64,000 bases of DNA from Gracilaria domingensis (Eukaryota; Rhodophyta; Florideophyceae; Gracilariales; Gracilariaceae), in contig VCMS01000241.1 of assembly GCA_022539475.1 (NCBI GenBank), positions 1-64,000 of the forward strand, given 5' to 3'. Numbering within the stretch: the stretch's first letter is position 1; the number at the start of each line of letters is the position of its first letter. Made by a program: the position numbers and the translations under genes. Positions 31,949 to 42,219 of this stretch are shown here, piece by piece. The notes under the pieces are model-generated. The model did no database searches. It saw only the letters and a list, made by a program, of their open reading frames with translations, and was not told where the DNA came from.

Positions 31949-32697
31949 AAGCATCTCTATCAGCAAAGCTATATTTGAGAGCTAAATTTCGCAAATGCCA
32001 AAATTTAATTTGGCTCTTATCGGAGCACCTCTATCAGTCAGTGCCAAACGTTGGCAGTACATTCTGTCCCAACTACAGTCAGAACGGTTCGCAAAATGTG
32101 TGGCAGTACGAACTGTTGCTGTACGCGCAATTTTAACGCAAAGCGGGCGACAAGAGGGAGGCGAGCGCGCGGCTGTCGCTGCCAAGCGACGCGGCGACTG
32201 TGCTGGTAGTAGGCAGCAACGACGGCGCGAGCAGGGTAGGACGCATCGCGGCAGTCATGCATACGCGGCGATAGCGCAGCTGAGGCTCGACGGCACGCAG
32301 CTAGTGCTCATGTGCAAGCGCAACGCGGCGCTTTGCGTGCAACTGGCGTGGGGCACGTAGCCGCTGCACTTGACGGTGGTGGGCGTCGCCGCTTCCGAGC
32401 ATCACTGCATGAGATCATCATCTTTCTTGAGAAGATGATCTCATGCAGTGATGCTTCGGCTTCGAAATCGGGCGTGGTGCCAAAGCCACTGCCAGTTTTG
32501 CGACGTGTCTATTTCTGATTCGCTTTTCTGGATGGCTTGGAAGCTAAAGGCTCTGCCAAACCACGATCGATTTGGAATTCGTTTTAGCTTCAAAGCCAAA
32601 TATTTTAGGTTTACGTCATCTGGTAGAGATGTCAAAAGGCATGGCAAAGCCAAAAATATAGATATTCGGCTATTTACCTGTCCTGATAGAGGTGCTC
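31949..32697. mobile_element. 749-bp PIF/Harbinger-like MITE with GC-rich interior
   Basis: Imperfect terminal inverted repeats AAGCATCTCTATCAG and (reversed right end) GAGCACCTCTATCAG are flanked by TTA on both sides (31946-31948 and 32698-32700), the 3-bp target site of PIF/Harbinger elements. A second GAGCACCTCTATCAG lies inside at about 32022. The interior 32130-32400 is GC-rich and unlike the flanks, and a long hairpin occupies 32394-32460. There is no transposase, so it is non-autonomous. It interrupts the gag-protease region of the nested gypsy element and is therefore younger than that. Confidence 0.6.
32394..32460. repeat. Long inverted repeat at the MITE centre
   Basis: CCGAGCATCACTGCATGAG... 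pairs with ...CTCATGCAGTGATGCTTCGG over about 25 bp with one unpaired base, and the pairing continues inward (GATCATC, AAGATGATC) to a short TCTTGAG loop. It would form a stable cruciform or RNA hairpin. Confidence 0.65.
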
Positions 32698-32945
32698 TTA
32701 GTAAGACAAATTCGGAACGCGTGCACGTTCTTTTTCCCTAAGGGACTCATAAGCTTTGGTAATCTTCGACATATCTTTCAGATTGAATTCAAAGTCGGTC
32801 GAAACTTGACCACAATGATACCAAACATGGCAGATAAGCGTTGACGTATCGAAAGGTTGACGGGTATCCGTACGGTTATCCATCTGATGTTGGGGATTCG
32901 TTTTATCTCGCCAACCGGGTCCAATGAACGTGTGATGTTATCGGC

Positions 32946-33551
32946 TTATAGAACCTTCGGTGATACGTCCTGTGTTTTCGCGTACAGAGCCAGGTCTTTC
33001 TCAGAGGAAATTGAGGTTGACGGAAACTCCGTACTAAGCAAGAACTGTCTGCCCTGGCTTTGAGCCAAATGAACATTATCCAGACCTGGATTTTCCGTAG
33101 AACGGTGGACTAGCGAGAATGATGACGAGTTCTCCGCGTGGAGTATTCTAGAAGACCGACGTTTCGGGTGTTGGCGAGCACGCAAAGCATCTTCCTCTGC
33201 CTGCGCGAACCGAACCAGTTCCAGGTAGGTTGCCTTCCTGTCGGATTCCTGATACCAGCACACAAATTTTCTGATGGCAGGGTCTAAACCATCGCAAAAC
33301 AAAGCGCATCGCTCATAGTGAAAATACACATTTCCACAACGATGGAAAGCCTTATTGAGGCGAGTCGAATAAAGCGTTTCCGTTTCTCCGGATTTCTGTT
33401 TTGTATCGCGCAAAGCCAAGATGGCAGACTGGATCGCAGTACCAGTGGCGTATGACCTCAAAACGTATTTAACAGCTTCCGGCCAACAATTTACATCTCC
33501 CTCCGAAGCACCGGAAACTCCCATGACGGAGCGAAACTGATCTCCAGCCAT
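32946..33551 (-). pseudogene. Gag capsid part of the nested gypsy element
   Basis: A 201-codon frame with AAILALRDTKQKSGET-type text (AILALRDTKQKSGETETLY) and FCDGLDPAIRKFV, typical of the retrotransposon gag capsid C-terminal helices (W-x-x-x-F, then L-x-x-R-x-x-E-S-x-x-x-Y, then F-x-x-G-L-x-x-x-I). It is helical and ends in a basic Ser-rich tail. No zinc knuckle is visible. Confidence 0.5.
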
Positions 33552-33584
33552 TTCTTTAAAAAGCTAGGGTAGTGCCACGAAAGC

Positions 33585-34506
33585 CTAGGCTTCACTCATC
33601 ATGAGTATGTCGGCTTCCGATACGAAACGGGCGAGGAAGTCCATCCTCTTGATACAGACCTTTACACGACCTGTCCCACGGGGAGTACGATCAAGTGACG
33701 AGTCGTCTAAGCAATAATATCGATACGATAACAGTTTCCGGAACAGAATGTTAGAGGGCTTCAACTCTTTGAGTCCAATGTGCTTCCTACCCCTCTCGCC
33801 GGTCATGATGGTACCGTGCGCAGCATAAGTAACCTTAGAAATTGTCGGTCGTTCGCGGCGGTCACGATATCCAACATTGGAGGAGTCAGATGACGAAGTA
33901 GTAGAACTGTCCCAGTCGGAGTCAGAACGAACCAAACGGTCTTCATACGTAGTCGGTCGGTCCTTTCGGAACTTCTTTGAAGAATGACGGATTGAAACCC
34001 GAGGGCGGGCATCTTCCCTTGCCTTGGAAGCGATGAACTCTTCATCCGCCAGAAACGTAGCCTCGAGTGTAACGATGCCACTCTGGGCTCGCTCCATCGT
34101 ACTCTGGAGAATCTCGAGTTTCGATGTTCGATACGAATATTGTCGGAGCCGAAACCTTCCAAAATGGAATTAATACCCTTACTCATGGTGCGTAGTTCTG
34201 AACTAACATCCCTAACATGGACTTCCTCGACACGAGCTCGGAGAGTCTGAATATCCTGCGGATGATCGGTATTCGATATATGGAGAACCTGCACTTGGGT
34301 CTTCAACTCTTCAACCTGCTGTACTAGAGAACCCAATTGGGTAGATAACACAGCCAACCCACCAGCCTGAATAGCTGGGCATCCGGGGTCTGTTTCACTT
34401 GAGCAGATGTCGGCTTCTCCTGCTTAGGATTCCGTGACAGCTGCTTCGACGCGCGGGGGGTGGAGCAGTTCGAACCTTCACGAGATGCCTCTAAAGAGCC
34501 CACCAT
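33585..34506 (-). pseudogene. Gag N-terminal region of the nested gypsy element
   Basis: Overlapping minus-strand frames (34506, 34357, 34097) encode a coiled coil LVQQVEELKTQVQVL with HPQDIQTLRARVEEV, then a Ser/Asp-rich segment (SDWDSSTTSSSDSSN). Frames change at least twice. Position directly after the right LTR in the element's reading direction supports a gag leader. Confidence 0.45.
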
Positions 34507-34686
34507 ATCAACCGAACATGGTCCGACTGATTACTTCAGTACAAGCAACAAATCAAGGCCAAACAATTGCAAAAAAGGCAACAAAAATATCCAAACTGGA
34601 CAACGAGAAACCAATCGAAAAAGATCAACAAACAATTAACAACTGTGGTAATCCCGTTCTTAAGCTTCTAAATCGGGAGATCAATT

Positions 34687-35576
34687 TGTGGAGCAATCCC
34701 AGAAAGGGAAAAGCCATCGAGGCAGTTCGAATCCCCGCTCTCAAGAGAGGTTCGTAGAGCGACAGAGCACCCCGTATCCTCCGGTGTGGGTGTAAATCCA
34801 CGAGGACTTCAGGCTATACCACAGGGTTGACAAATTATACCCGAACGGGAAAACAAAGCAAAGGAGACACAGTAGAGTAAGGATGCCTTGACCAGCGATG
34901 GTAGCTGCAGTCAATGTAGATATCCAAAGGTGGAACAACCAAATAATTGTAGGCGGTAATGAACCGAACCAATGGTAAAAACGAAAGAAAGAACAGAGAA
35001 AAACCCAAGTACTGCGCCGGAGAGATAATATCGGTTGGTAAATAAAGATATGTGGACTCAACGACTCAGAAGAAAAATAAAAGAAAAACAAGACCAATTA
35101 TGGTATGCACTACGTGCACTCTCCTGGTTGGACCCCTGGGATGGCTAGACCGTGATGCGGTAACTCGCTCTGCGAGAAGTTGTAGTCGTCGCGCAGGCGA
35201 AATAGTTAGAGCCGCACACCGGGTTACCTTTACTAGGTTTGTGATGGCGGTGAGCCATCACCTAAGTAGTAGAATTAGCGGCCGTGTAGAGGGTTGTCAA
35301 AAGTATCTAAAAATTAGGTTACTCTAAGCACCTCATGTGCACCTTCCATCCCGGGCAGTCCTGACACTGTCGGACCAAATCCCACGGGGTATTTCTAAAA
35401 ATTATGAAAAGATTCACTCCATCCAAACAACAAAATAGTGGTACACATGTACACATTCCGGGTCCGGGTCCACGTCATCGTGCTACTCATAACCTCGAGT
35501 TTTCCATCGATGGGCGTCTCAACAAGTTATGATTGTCACTACCGAAAAGTTCTCTCTGAAGAGGGTTTGCTCTACA
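34687..35576 (-). repeat. Right LTR of the nested element (5' LTR)
   Basis: An 890-bp LTR, near-identical to 22814-23702. It ends CTCTACA at 35576 and is followed by TTGAT and the resumed outer gypsy frame. The adjoining sequence inside the element (reverse of 34660-34686) does not start with the usual TGG of a tRNA-primed site, so the primer is not identified. Confidence 0.65.
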
Positions 35577-37868
35577 TTGATCATCTACGATACAATATTA
35601 GAAATGACATGGTTATTAAAGAAACATCCCAAGATAGATTGGAAATGTAGAAGAATAAAAGTACGTCGGAAAGAAAGTGTAGTTACCCTTGGCGCAGAGG
35701 AAAGAATATATAAGTATAGACATGGTTCCTTTTATCTTTTAGCTTATCTGGTAAGCAGCTTTCACGGCTTGTGAGAAAGAAGAATTTTTCCTTGTGAGAT
35801 AAAGTGATGCGCAATGGATGTCCATCGGATGAAAGATTGGGACATATATAGGGTATCATTCGGATATTTTCTGCGCATCCCGGATATCCGAATGATATGC
35901 TGTGGTACCACGTTGGATGCGCCTAATTCATGCCCTTTACATTTCCTCTGGATGTACAAAACCTACTCCAAAGATACTGATATGACGCATGAAGATATGT
36001 TCCATGGAAGTCCGGAAATCTACGGTGCATCATTTGGACAGACTAAAATCCAAGGAACATCTCTTCACACATCATATGCGTATCTGACGGTTATCATTGA
36101 GGTATACTTCATGCGGATATCATAAGGATATTTAGGATCTAAAGTTGAAGTCACTCTTGAAAAACTTCCAAGATGTATTCCACAATGAATTACAAAAAAA
36201 ACGTTACCCCCTCAGAGAGAAGTGAAGATGAAAATATACTTAGTACTAGACGCCGAGCAAAGCATTGGACCCATGTATAAATTATCAAAACCTGAGATGG
36301 AGAATCACGTTAGTGAGCTGATAGAACATGGATTTATAAGACCTCGTATAAGTCCATGCGATAGCCCTGTATTATTTGTAAAAAAAGAAAGATGGCAGGT
36401 TACGAATGTGTGTAGACTATGCAGCACAGAATCAACAAACCATAAAAAATCAAGTGTCCTTACCTCGAATCGATGAAATCCAGGATGAAGTAGAAAGAGC
36501 AAAGTACTTCTAAGCAATAGAATTATGACAGGGATATCGCAAAATAAGAATACAAGAATGTGATATAGAAAAAAGAGCGTTCCGAACTCGCCGTGGCCAG
36601 CTTGAGTACATGGTAACCTCATTTGGGTTATTACGGACCCCATGGTGTTTCTAAACACTAGTGAATATCATATTCAGTAAGTATTTAGATAAATTTATAT
36701 TAGTATGTCTGTATGATAAACTATTATATAGTAAAACAAAGTAAGAACATATGACACAATTAGAAAAGGGTTTCCAAACATAACAAGAAAATAAGTTGTA
36801 TGGAAAGCTTTCAAAATGCAAAATTTGAAAACATTCAATATTTAAGACATGTTTTCACAGCTAATGGCATAAAAGTTGATCCATGGAAAGCAATAGCTAT
36901 TCAAATTTGGAAAGAATCAACTACTGTTACGGAAGTACAAAGCTTCATAGGAATGTCTAACTATTATGTAAGATTTGTTAAAGACTTCTCAGAGATTGCT
37001 GCACCATTAACAGAGTTAAGGGAGAAAAGTAAACAATTTCAATTGGAAGAAAATGAACAAAAAACATTTGAAAGAATGAAAAGAGAGTTAAGCAACACAC
37101 CTATACTTAGATGTGCTGATGCCTCTCTCCCCTATGAGTTAAAATGTGATGCATCAAGAACCGGCATAGGCGCCGACCTAACACAAAGAGAGAAACAGGC
37201 AGTCGTCCTGTAACATATGCATCTAGAAAATTAAATGCTGCCGAACAGAAACATACAACACATGAAAGGGAACTACTGCCAATAATATATTCGTTGGACA
37301 CTTGGAGACCCTACTTACATGGCTTAAACTTCGTAATATGCACAGATCATCATCCGCTTTGAAACTTAGAATGTCAAAAACTACTATCAAGAAAACAAGC
37401 ACGATGGATTGAATTCATGCAGGAACTTGGCTATAAAATTAGGTACATTAAAGGAGCGCTTCAGACAGTTGCCAATGCACTTTCAAGAAAAGAAAACGAG
37501 ATTCATCATGTATCATCTAATACCATTAAAATCTTAATGAATCTAAAAACGGTTTACATAGACGACAAAACTTCGGAACGACTAGAAGAAGAATATAGCA
37601 ATGATGAATTCTTCAAAAAAGTTTATGAGGAAGTAATGAAACCGTTTGAAAAAAGAGAAAAGAGACTACATCTCAATGAGAAATTATGCATTCCAGATAG
37701 AAGCATAATAAATCGGATTATTCAAGATAATCATCAGTCGTTACTAGAAGGTCATCGCGGAGTTCAAAGGAGAGAACGGTTGATTAATCAATATTACTGG
37801 TTGCCATAGATGAATAAGGAAATTGAAACTTTTGTTGAAAAATGCCAGGAATGTCATGACATTACTAA
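35577..37868 (+). pseudogene. RT, RNase H and start of integrase of the outer gypsy element
   Basis: Resumes with YDTILEMTWLLKKHPKIDWK, the end of the protease region. RT follows at 36260 (PMYKLSKPEME, SPVLFVKKE) with many stops to 36800, then MSNYYVRFVKDFSEIA and LKCDASRTGIGA (37090-37180) for the RT thumb and RNase H, TREL-like and YIKGALQTVANALSRK (37440), and the integrase zinc finger (HRGVQRRERLINQYYW, then CQECHD at 37850). An inverted repeat of 14 bp lies at 35854-35867/35884-35897. Integrase core is missing. Confidence 0.6.
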
Positions 37869-38139
37869 ATTTCTGGAGGTTCTGTTCTCCCAAGTAGAAC
37901 GAAAGCTACACTTTGCTGACCTCATTGCGGCCCGAGCAGATTTTCGTGCTGAGAAGGAGCACAATATAGACCTCTACGTGAGAAGGCGGCATGAACACTG
38001 CTCATTGAGCAGACCTTTGTGGCAGAGACGAGTGTAACAGTCGGCGGAGAAGGTGTACTGAATAGTTGACGTATAACGTGGAATACACTACCAGAAATGG
38101 AGTGTATGGGGCTTAATCCAAGTGCTACTGCCAACACAG

Positions 38140-38452
38140 TGTGCAATGAGTACCTAAAGGTAAACTGTGCATATTTGTGCTGTTTTGGGGCGTCAAAGAG
38201 TCCATATAAGCGGTTCCCCGCGCGCGGAACCGCCTCTCACTTCTTATCCCTTCGGATTCAACCCGAAAACCTCTAACTCTACTAGCGTCTAAAGTGCCTA
38301 GTAGATACACAACATGGATAAGGAGAGAATAAAACACATTGAGTACAAACAAAAACCGAAGTCCCAACAAACAGTAAGTAGATAGTATTGCAGTCCGGGA
38401 TTTGGTTCAAATCTTCAAACATGTTAGTAAAAGTACAGTAGCTATTATAACA
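38140..38452 (+). repeat. 3' LTR of the outer gypsy element
   Basis: A 313-bp copy matching 21244-21556, TGTGCAATGAG to TATAACA. No polypurine tract is seen just upstream, in keeping with an internal deletion between 37868 and 38140. Confidence 0.6.
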
Positions 38453-39298
38453 ACGAGCATGAACGTGAAACTGTTTACGTATGAAACGAACGAGTTCTCG
38501 TCGCTGCCGGGTCGCTGACTGTGAGGCAAACGTCTCATATTTTGGCCAGATTATGGACTTTTCTTTTGAAACATTGTGTTTCTCCAGCACCACGAAATGA
38601 GAATTTATGGGTTAAGCTGGCGGTTTCACTGCCACCAATCTTAGTTTATTAGTTACACATTCCTAGTACTACCAACATGCTAACTTCTGTGCGGTATAAA
38701 AGAGCTTAGGAAGCCGCGGGACCCGTCGTCTTGCTTCCCTCTCCCGACGTCTTGCATTTTAAAATCTTTAGTACCTAGTTGGGGAAACGTTGACACGGCA
38801 AAGAGGAGGAAGAAGGAAGAATAGATGTAAAGGTTGAGAAGGGGAGGTTGAGGGTAGGTCGTCGAAGGGGAAGTGGTCTGGCCGGGGTGGAGTCGGAGGC
38901 GACTCCTCCGGGCTATTTATAGACATCTATTTTCATGCATACTCCTCGGTTATGGATAAGGGCGTTTACGAAGTACCTCCGGAAGGAGGCATTTCTACTT
39001 TTGACAATTAATTCATTTACCGTGATACCTCGTCACTTACTGTGATGTCTCGTTGCCTACAGTGATGCCTCGTCAAACACTGCCATTATGGCACCTCATG
39101 GGCGCCATAAGATGCAATCATGGCGGCTGCGAGGTGCGATGAGTAACGATAAAACGAGAGACCTCTCGCGACACTGTGCGTCTCTCGTCGCACTTCGTCA
39201 CCAACAGCCAACCGTCATGATGCCGAACGCCACAGAGCTTGTGCGCCACTTATCCGACAACGACACCACGGGGTCCTCCTCACCGAGAACGTTGATGG
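38453..39298. other. Non-coding region with a short tandem repeat
   Basis: No supported gene. At 39018-39078 a 20-bp unit occurs three times (CCGTGATACCTCGTCA, CTGTGATGTCTCGTTG, CAGTGATGCCTCGTCA). TATAAAAG at about 38696 followed by pyrimidine-rich text could be a promoter. Confidence 0.4.
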
Positions 39299-39667
39299 AT
39301 GTCGAGGCGCAAGAGGCGTCCGCTGGGCCGTGCACTCGTGGCACAGGGCCTGTCACATCACGTGCCGGGGTGCGTGTCCGGCTATGGCTTCTCACATGCT
39401 CTGTGGTACGAATTTGAAGAATTACTTGACCACGTGGCCACCGGGGGACGTGCGCTGTCTACCGAGGACCGCGTGTTTTTTGACGCAGTGGCACAGATGC
39501 CTACCCTTTACATCCGTGGACTCCTCCGAAGTCTTTCATTGGCCGCCGCGGCGCATAAAGAGAACACTTCCCTACGCTTTGCGACTCTAATTCACGTCCT
39601 TGTGGAACGCCTATACAAAAGATTTCCCCTTGTGTCTTTTTTCTTTTTCTTCCCTTTCCCTACTTAA
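39299..39667 (+). CDS. Small hypothetical protein
   Basis: A 122-residue frame from ATG 39299. The first ten residues are basic (MSRRKRRPLG); the centre YEFEELLDHVATGGRALSTED and the helix SLSLAAAAHKENTSL look like a soluble helical protein; the last residues are Phe-rich from a T-rich tract and may not be real. An overlapping frame (39088-39417) is also open, so a frameshift is possible. No family recognised. Confidence 0.3.
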   Translation: MSRRKRRPLGRALVAQGLSHHVPGCVSGYGFSHALWYEFEELLDHVATGGRALSTEDRVFFDAVAQMPTLYIRGLLRSLSLAAAAHKENTSLRFATLIHVLVERLYKRFPLVSFFFFFPFPT

Positions 39668-39719
39668 CACTAAGTTATTAAAACCGGTCTAGTCACGTGC
39701 CAAATGCATCATAAAAATT

Positions 39720-39980
39720 GATCATTAGTAATCAAAACCAATCAGCTAGAGCCCCATCCACGGAAGAGGCATTGGCCAATCAGAATCCGGAGACGACAAC
39801 TCAGGTTGTGCTAAGTGGAACCCAAGAAGCTGTCTAAAAAACAAATTTTAGAACACTTTGGCGCCGAATCCGGATTTCACAAGTGTCATCCTGTCAGCCA
39901 ATCAGAACATGCCAATTGGAATCTAAATTCTACCGGGCTCGTGTAAATATAGAACAACTTCTGAAAGTCCGCCATTGGTT
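39720..39980. promoter_or_regulatory. CCAAT-box cluster
   Basis: CCAAT or ATTGG occurs at about 39737, 39770, 39774, 39897, 39911 and 39973, four of them as CCAATCAG, the NF-Y consensus core. The cluster is 540-800 bp upstream of the RING gene at 40517 and downstream of the small ORF at 39299. A promoter role is inferred only from motif density. Confidence 0.35.
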
Positions 39981-40516
39981 CAGACTGTGCCACGTTGCAG
40001 AATTCTGAAGTCACCCTTAGTAATTTTTTTTGGCCGTGATACTAAACCGAAAAAGATTAACGGCATCCGGAGCGGCTACCGAAACCGACTCGTCAGCCGA
40101 CGCCACTGATCGTCATTCCCTGCAACCTGTACCCCCCTCACTGTAGCAATTTGCCCGGTTTTTGCCACCCCTCCAAACAGGGTGAAACGGGTGGGTTCTG
40201 AGTGACAGCTGAACCCACTTACAAATCGCTTGCGCGTGACAACCACAGCGGTAAGAACAAAATTTGTAAGCTATTCTTTTTGTAACAACTCGGTTTTTCA
40301 ATTTCACGCTGAGGATACTAAAACGTTTTCATGAACTTCTGTCCGTAGATTGCAGGTTACTACGAATAGATGTATCTCAAAAATATCAACGAGACTCGTT
40401 TCACCTTCTCCTCTCCCATGGTACACCTTTGCATCACGTCCCGTTAATATTCCGCATACGATTACTGCCAAAGCGTTTCACTACCTACAATCTCTATTAC
40501 TGTGCGAGTATCTACT

Positions 40517-40960
40517 ATGGTTCACATTGGTCATCCGGAAGAGTGTGTTATTTGTTTGGAAAAACTATCTGGAAACGTCGTTCAGCTTGACTGCAAGCAC
40601 GTTTTTCACTACGACTGCATATCACAAATGTTTCCTAACAAACGTGTGCTTCGACAAACAAGATATAGTTTGGTGAGAGGAAGTAACGGTGAGGAAGAAG
40701 TCGAAGTCAACTGCCCTTTGAGTAATTGCTGTCCTAATTGTCGAAAACGCATCGATCCAAAACAAATGAAACAGTGGTTAGATTACGTTAATCGTAAGAA
40801 AAGAAGTCGCCCCGAAGGCGTTTCAGAGGAAGAGTACGAAAAGCGCAAGAAAAAGAACCGAAAGCGAATGGAACGCCGACTAAAGAAAGAAGAAAAGGAG
40901 AGGAAGGAGAAAGAAAGGAACAAAGAGCTTTGTGAAAACGATATTACTGTTATTGAATAG
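40517..40960 (+). CDS. RING-H2 finger protein, putative E3 ubiquitin ligase
   Basis: A 147-residue protein from ATG 40517; an open frame five codons upstream has no ATG. Residues 8-75 form a RING: ECVIC (first C-x2-C), then DCKHVFHYDC (C-x-H-x2-H-x2-C) and CPNC (last C-x2-C), the C3H2C3 order. RING-H2 proteins bring an E2 to substrates for ubiquitination. The interval between the DCKHVFHYDC knuckle and the last pair is long (about 45 residues) and polar. The C-terminal half is an extremely charged Lys/Glu/Arg helix (about residues 90-140) without a membrane segment, so a soluble or nuclear protein is likely. Upstream lies a CCAAT-rich block. Confidence 0.7.
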   Translation: MVHIGHPEECVICLEKLSGNVVQLDCKHVFHYDCISQMFPNKRVLRQTRYSLVRGSNGEEEVEVNCPLSNCCPNCRKRIDPKQMKQWLDYVNRKKRSRPEGVSEEEYEKRKKKNRKRMERRLKKEEKERKEKERNKELCENDITVIE

Positions 40961-41220
40961 AAAACGAGGTCGTATTGAGTTCAAAGCGATTGCTGGAACA
41001 ACACAGGTGCGAACTAGGTACGAGGAAGACTGTCCGTCGAAATGCACAGAAGTTTGCCCGTTGAATGTCAGTAAACCAAAGGGTTTAACCTGTGGCAATA
41101 CATCTTCTCGAGCTTTTAGAGCAGCGATTAACCAGTTTAAGGGATACGTAACGCGTATTGGTCTTTGTAATCCCTAATTGGCCGCTCTTACGACGCCTGC
41201 GGGCACAGCAGCGCGCAAAA

Positions 41221-41439
41221 CTAGATCAGCGTGAGCACGGCCCGCTTGCGCGCGTAACTGTTGACAGCCTGATGTCTTTCGTACAAATGGCTGACGGCGC
41301 GCCGCAGCGATGGCGTTAGCGCCAGGGCGCGCGCCGCGGGGTCTGGGAGTGGCGGCGGCTGTGCGCGGCGCGCTGTAGGTGCGGCGTGCCGTCCCATCGT
41401 ACAGGCGAGCACAAACAGCAGTGCAAGCAGCCCGCGCAT
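41221..41439 (-). CDS. Short ORF with a signal-peptide-like start
   Basis: From ATG 41439, 72 residues: MRGLLALLFVLACTMGRHAA is a good signal peptide, followed by a Pro/Arg/Ala-rich segment and an early stop. It may be the first exon of a secreted protein or a chance frame in GC-rich DNA. Confidence 0.3.
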   Translation of the reverse strand: MRGLLALLFVLACTMGRHAAPTARRAQPPPLPDPAARALALTPSLRRAVSHLYERHQAVNSYARKRAVLTLI

Positions 41440-41681
41440 GGTGGCGGGGTAAGCGGGGCGTTGGACAGAAGCGGCTGCGTGAGTGGATCAAGGGACGGCG
41501 TGCAGCGCGGAATAACGGCAGCGGATCACGGGTAGAAGGTGGGCGGCAAGGTGGTCAGGCCGGCCAGCGCTGCTGCTCAGAGAGCGCGCGCGGCACGTAT
41601 AAATCAGGATGCTCATGTTGTTTAACAGCTCCGCCAGCCTCTGCCACACCCACATCGTCAGCCGCCTCTCGATCTCCGACA

Positions 41682-41763
41682 GCTCCGCGCCCTCCGCGCC
41701 CTCCGCGCCCTCCGCGCCCTCCGCGCCCTCCGCGCCCTCCGCGCCCTCCGCGCCCTCCGCGCC
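41682..41763. repeat. 9-bp minisatellite (CTCCGCGCC)n
   Basis: About nine nearly perfect copies of CTCCGCGCC in a row within GC-rich island 1. It encodes Ser-Ala-Pro repeats on the plus strand, probably meaninglessly. Confidence 0.8.
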
Positions 41764-42219
41764 CTACGCGTCCTACGCTCCCCTGTGCTCGCCCACTCTT
41801 CGTCCTCGGCGTGCTTCGCGCCCGCCCCTCCTTCGTCCTCCCTCTCCGCACAACCGCGCGGCGCGCTCGCACTTACTCCTCGAAGCACTTGCGGCACCAG
41901 ACCTTGCGGCACGCGCTAACGCCAGGGTGGCATCCGGCGCGCGCACGACACCAGCCCCACCTGCTTTGCCGTGCCTGAGCAGATGTGGCAGAAGCGCGAC
42001 AGCAGCTGCGCTTTCCTCACTGCCAGATGCCAGCCGCAGCCGCCGCCGCTGTGCACGCCACCACGGCCACGCTCCGTGCCGGGCGCCGCGCGCACGCGCT
42101 GCATGTGGTCGGCATGCGTTTGCGCCGTGCGAGTAAGCACGGCTCCACCATCGCTTGCTAGCGCGCACGCAGCTGGCCTCAGCCGCGGCGCGACGCGGAG
42201 GCAGCAATGCAGCCACCGG

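Larger units (their letters stand above)
22814..35576 (-). mobile_element. Nested chromodomain Ty3/gypsy retrotransposon (minus strand)
   Basis: Two ~890-bp direct repeats with TG...CA ends (22814-23702 and 34687-35576) flank minus-strand gag, protease, RT, RNase H, integrase and a chromodomain, the order of chromoviruses. The insertion splits the protease/RT linker of the outer gypsy element between its VDLI and YDTIL codons. The five bases before the left repeat are TTAAT and after the right repeat TTGAT, a probable 5-bp target duplication with one change. The two repeats look nearly identical by eye, so this insertion is much younger than its host element, although its pol frame is broken in many places. 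It also carries a MITE, an internal duplication and an antisense ORF. Confidence 0.65.
21244..38452 (+). mobile_element. Old Ty3/gypsy element (plus strand), interrupted by a nested element
   Basis: Bounded by two 313-bp LTRs at 21244-21556 and 38140-38452, both starting TGTG and ending AACA. A primer-binding site candidate TGGTAGCATCGA starts 3 bases after the left LTR and resembles initiator tRNA-Met sites. Decayed gag lies in 21.6-22.6 kb. A retropepsin fragment at 22621-22813 (SNGFVDRLGLKY, then RPFFVDLI) is cut by a 12.8-kb insertion and resumes at 35577 with YDTILEMTWLLKKHP. RT, RNase H and the integrase zinc finger follow to about 37868. The rest of the integrase is missing before the right LTR. 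LTR identity looks like roughly three quarters by eye, so the insertion is old. No matching target duplication was seen outside the LTRs. Confidence 0.65.
41170..42215. other. GC-rich island 1
   Basis: Composition shifts sharply near 41170 and returns near 42215. On the minus strand, FCHICSGTAKQVGLVSC (41990-41940) and, in the next frame, CHPGVSACRKVWCRKCFEE (41932-41876) form one cysteine-rich finger if a single frame change is allowed; the pattern C-x2-C ... C ... C-x(6)-C-x4-C-x2-C recalls the zf-4CXXC/CDCA7 type, but this is a guess. A consensus GTAAGT follows the last codons at about 41870. These features suggest an intron-bearing gene unlike the neighbours, either captured, foreign, or an assembly join. 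Confidence 0.45.

Noticed and set aside
41379-42136. Plus-strand frames with Ser-Ala-Pro repeats in GC-rich island 1
   Set aside because: Produced by the 9-bp minisatellite; minus strand has the more convincing finger motif.
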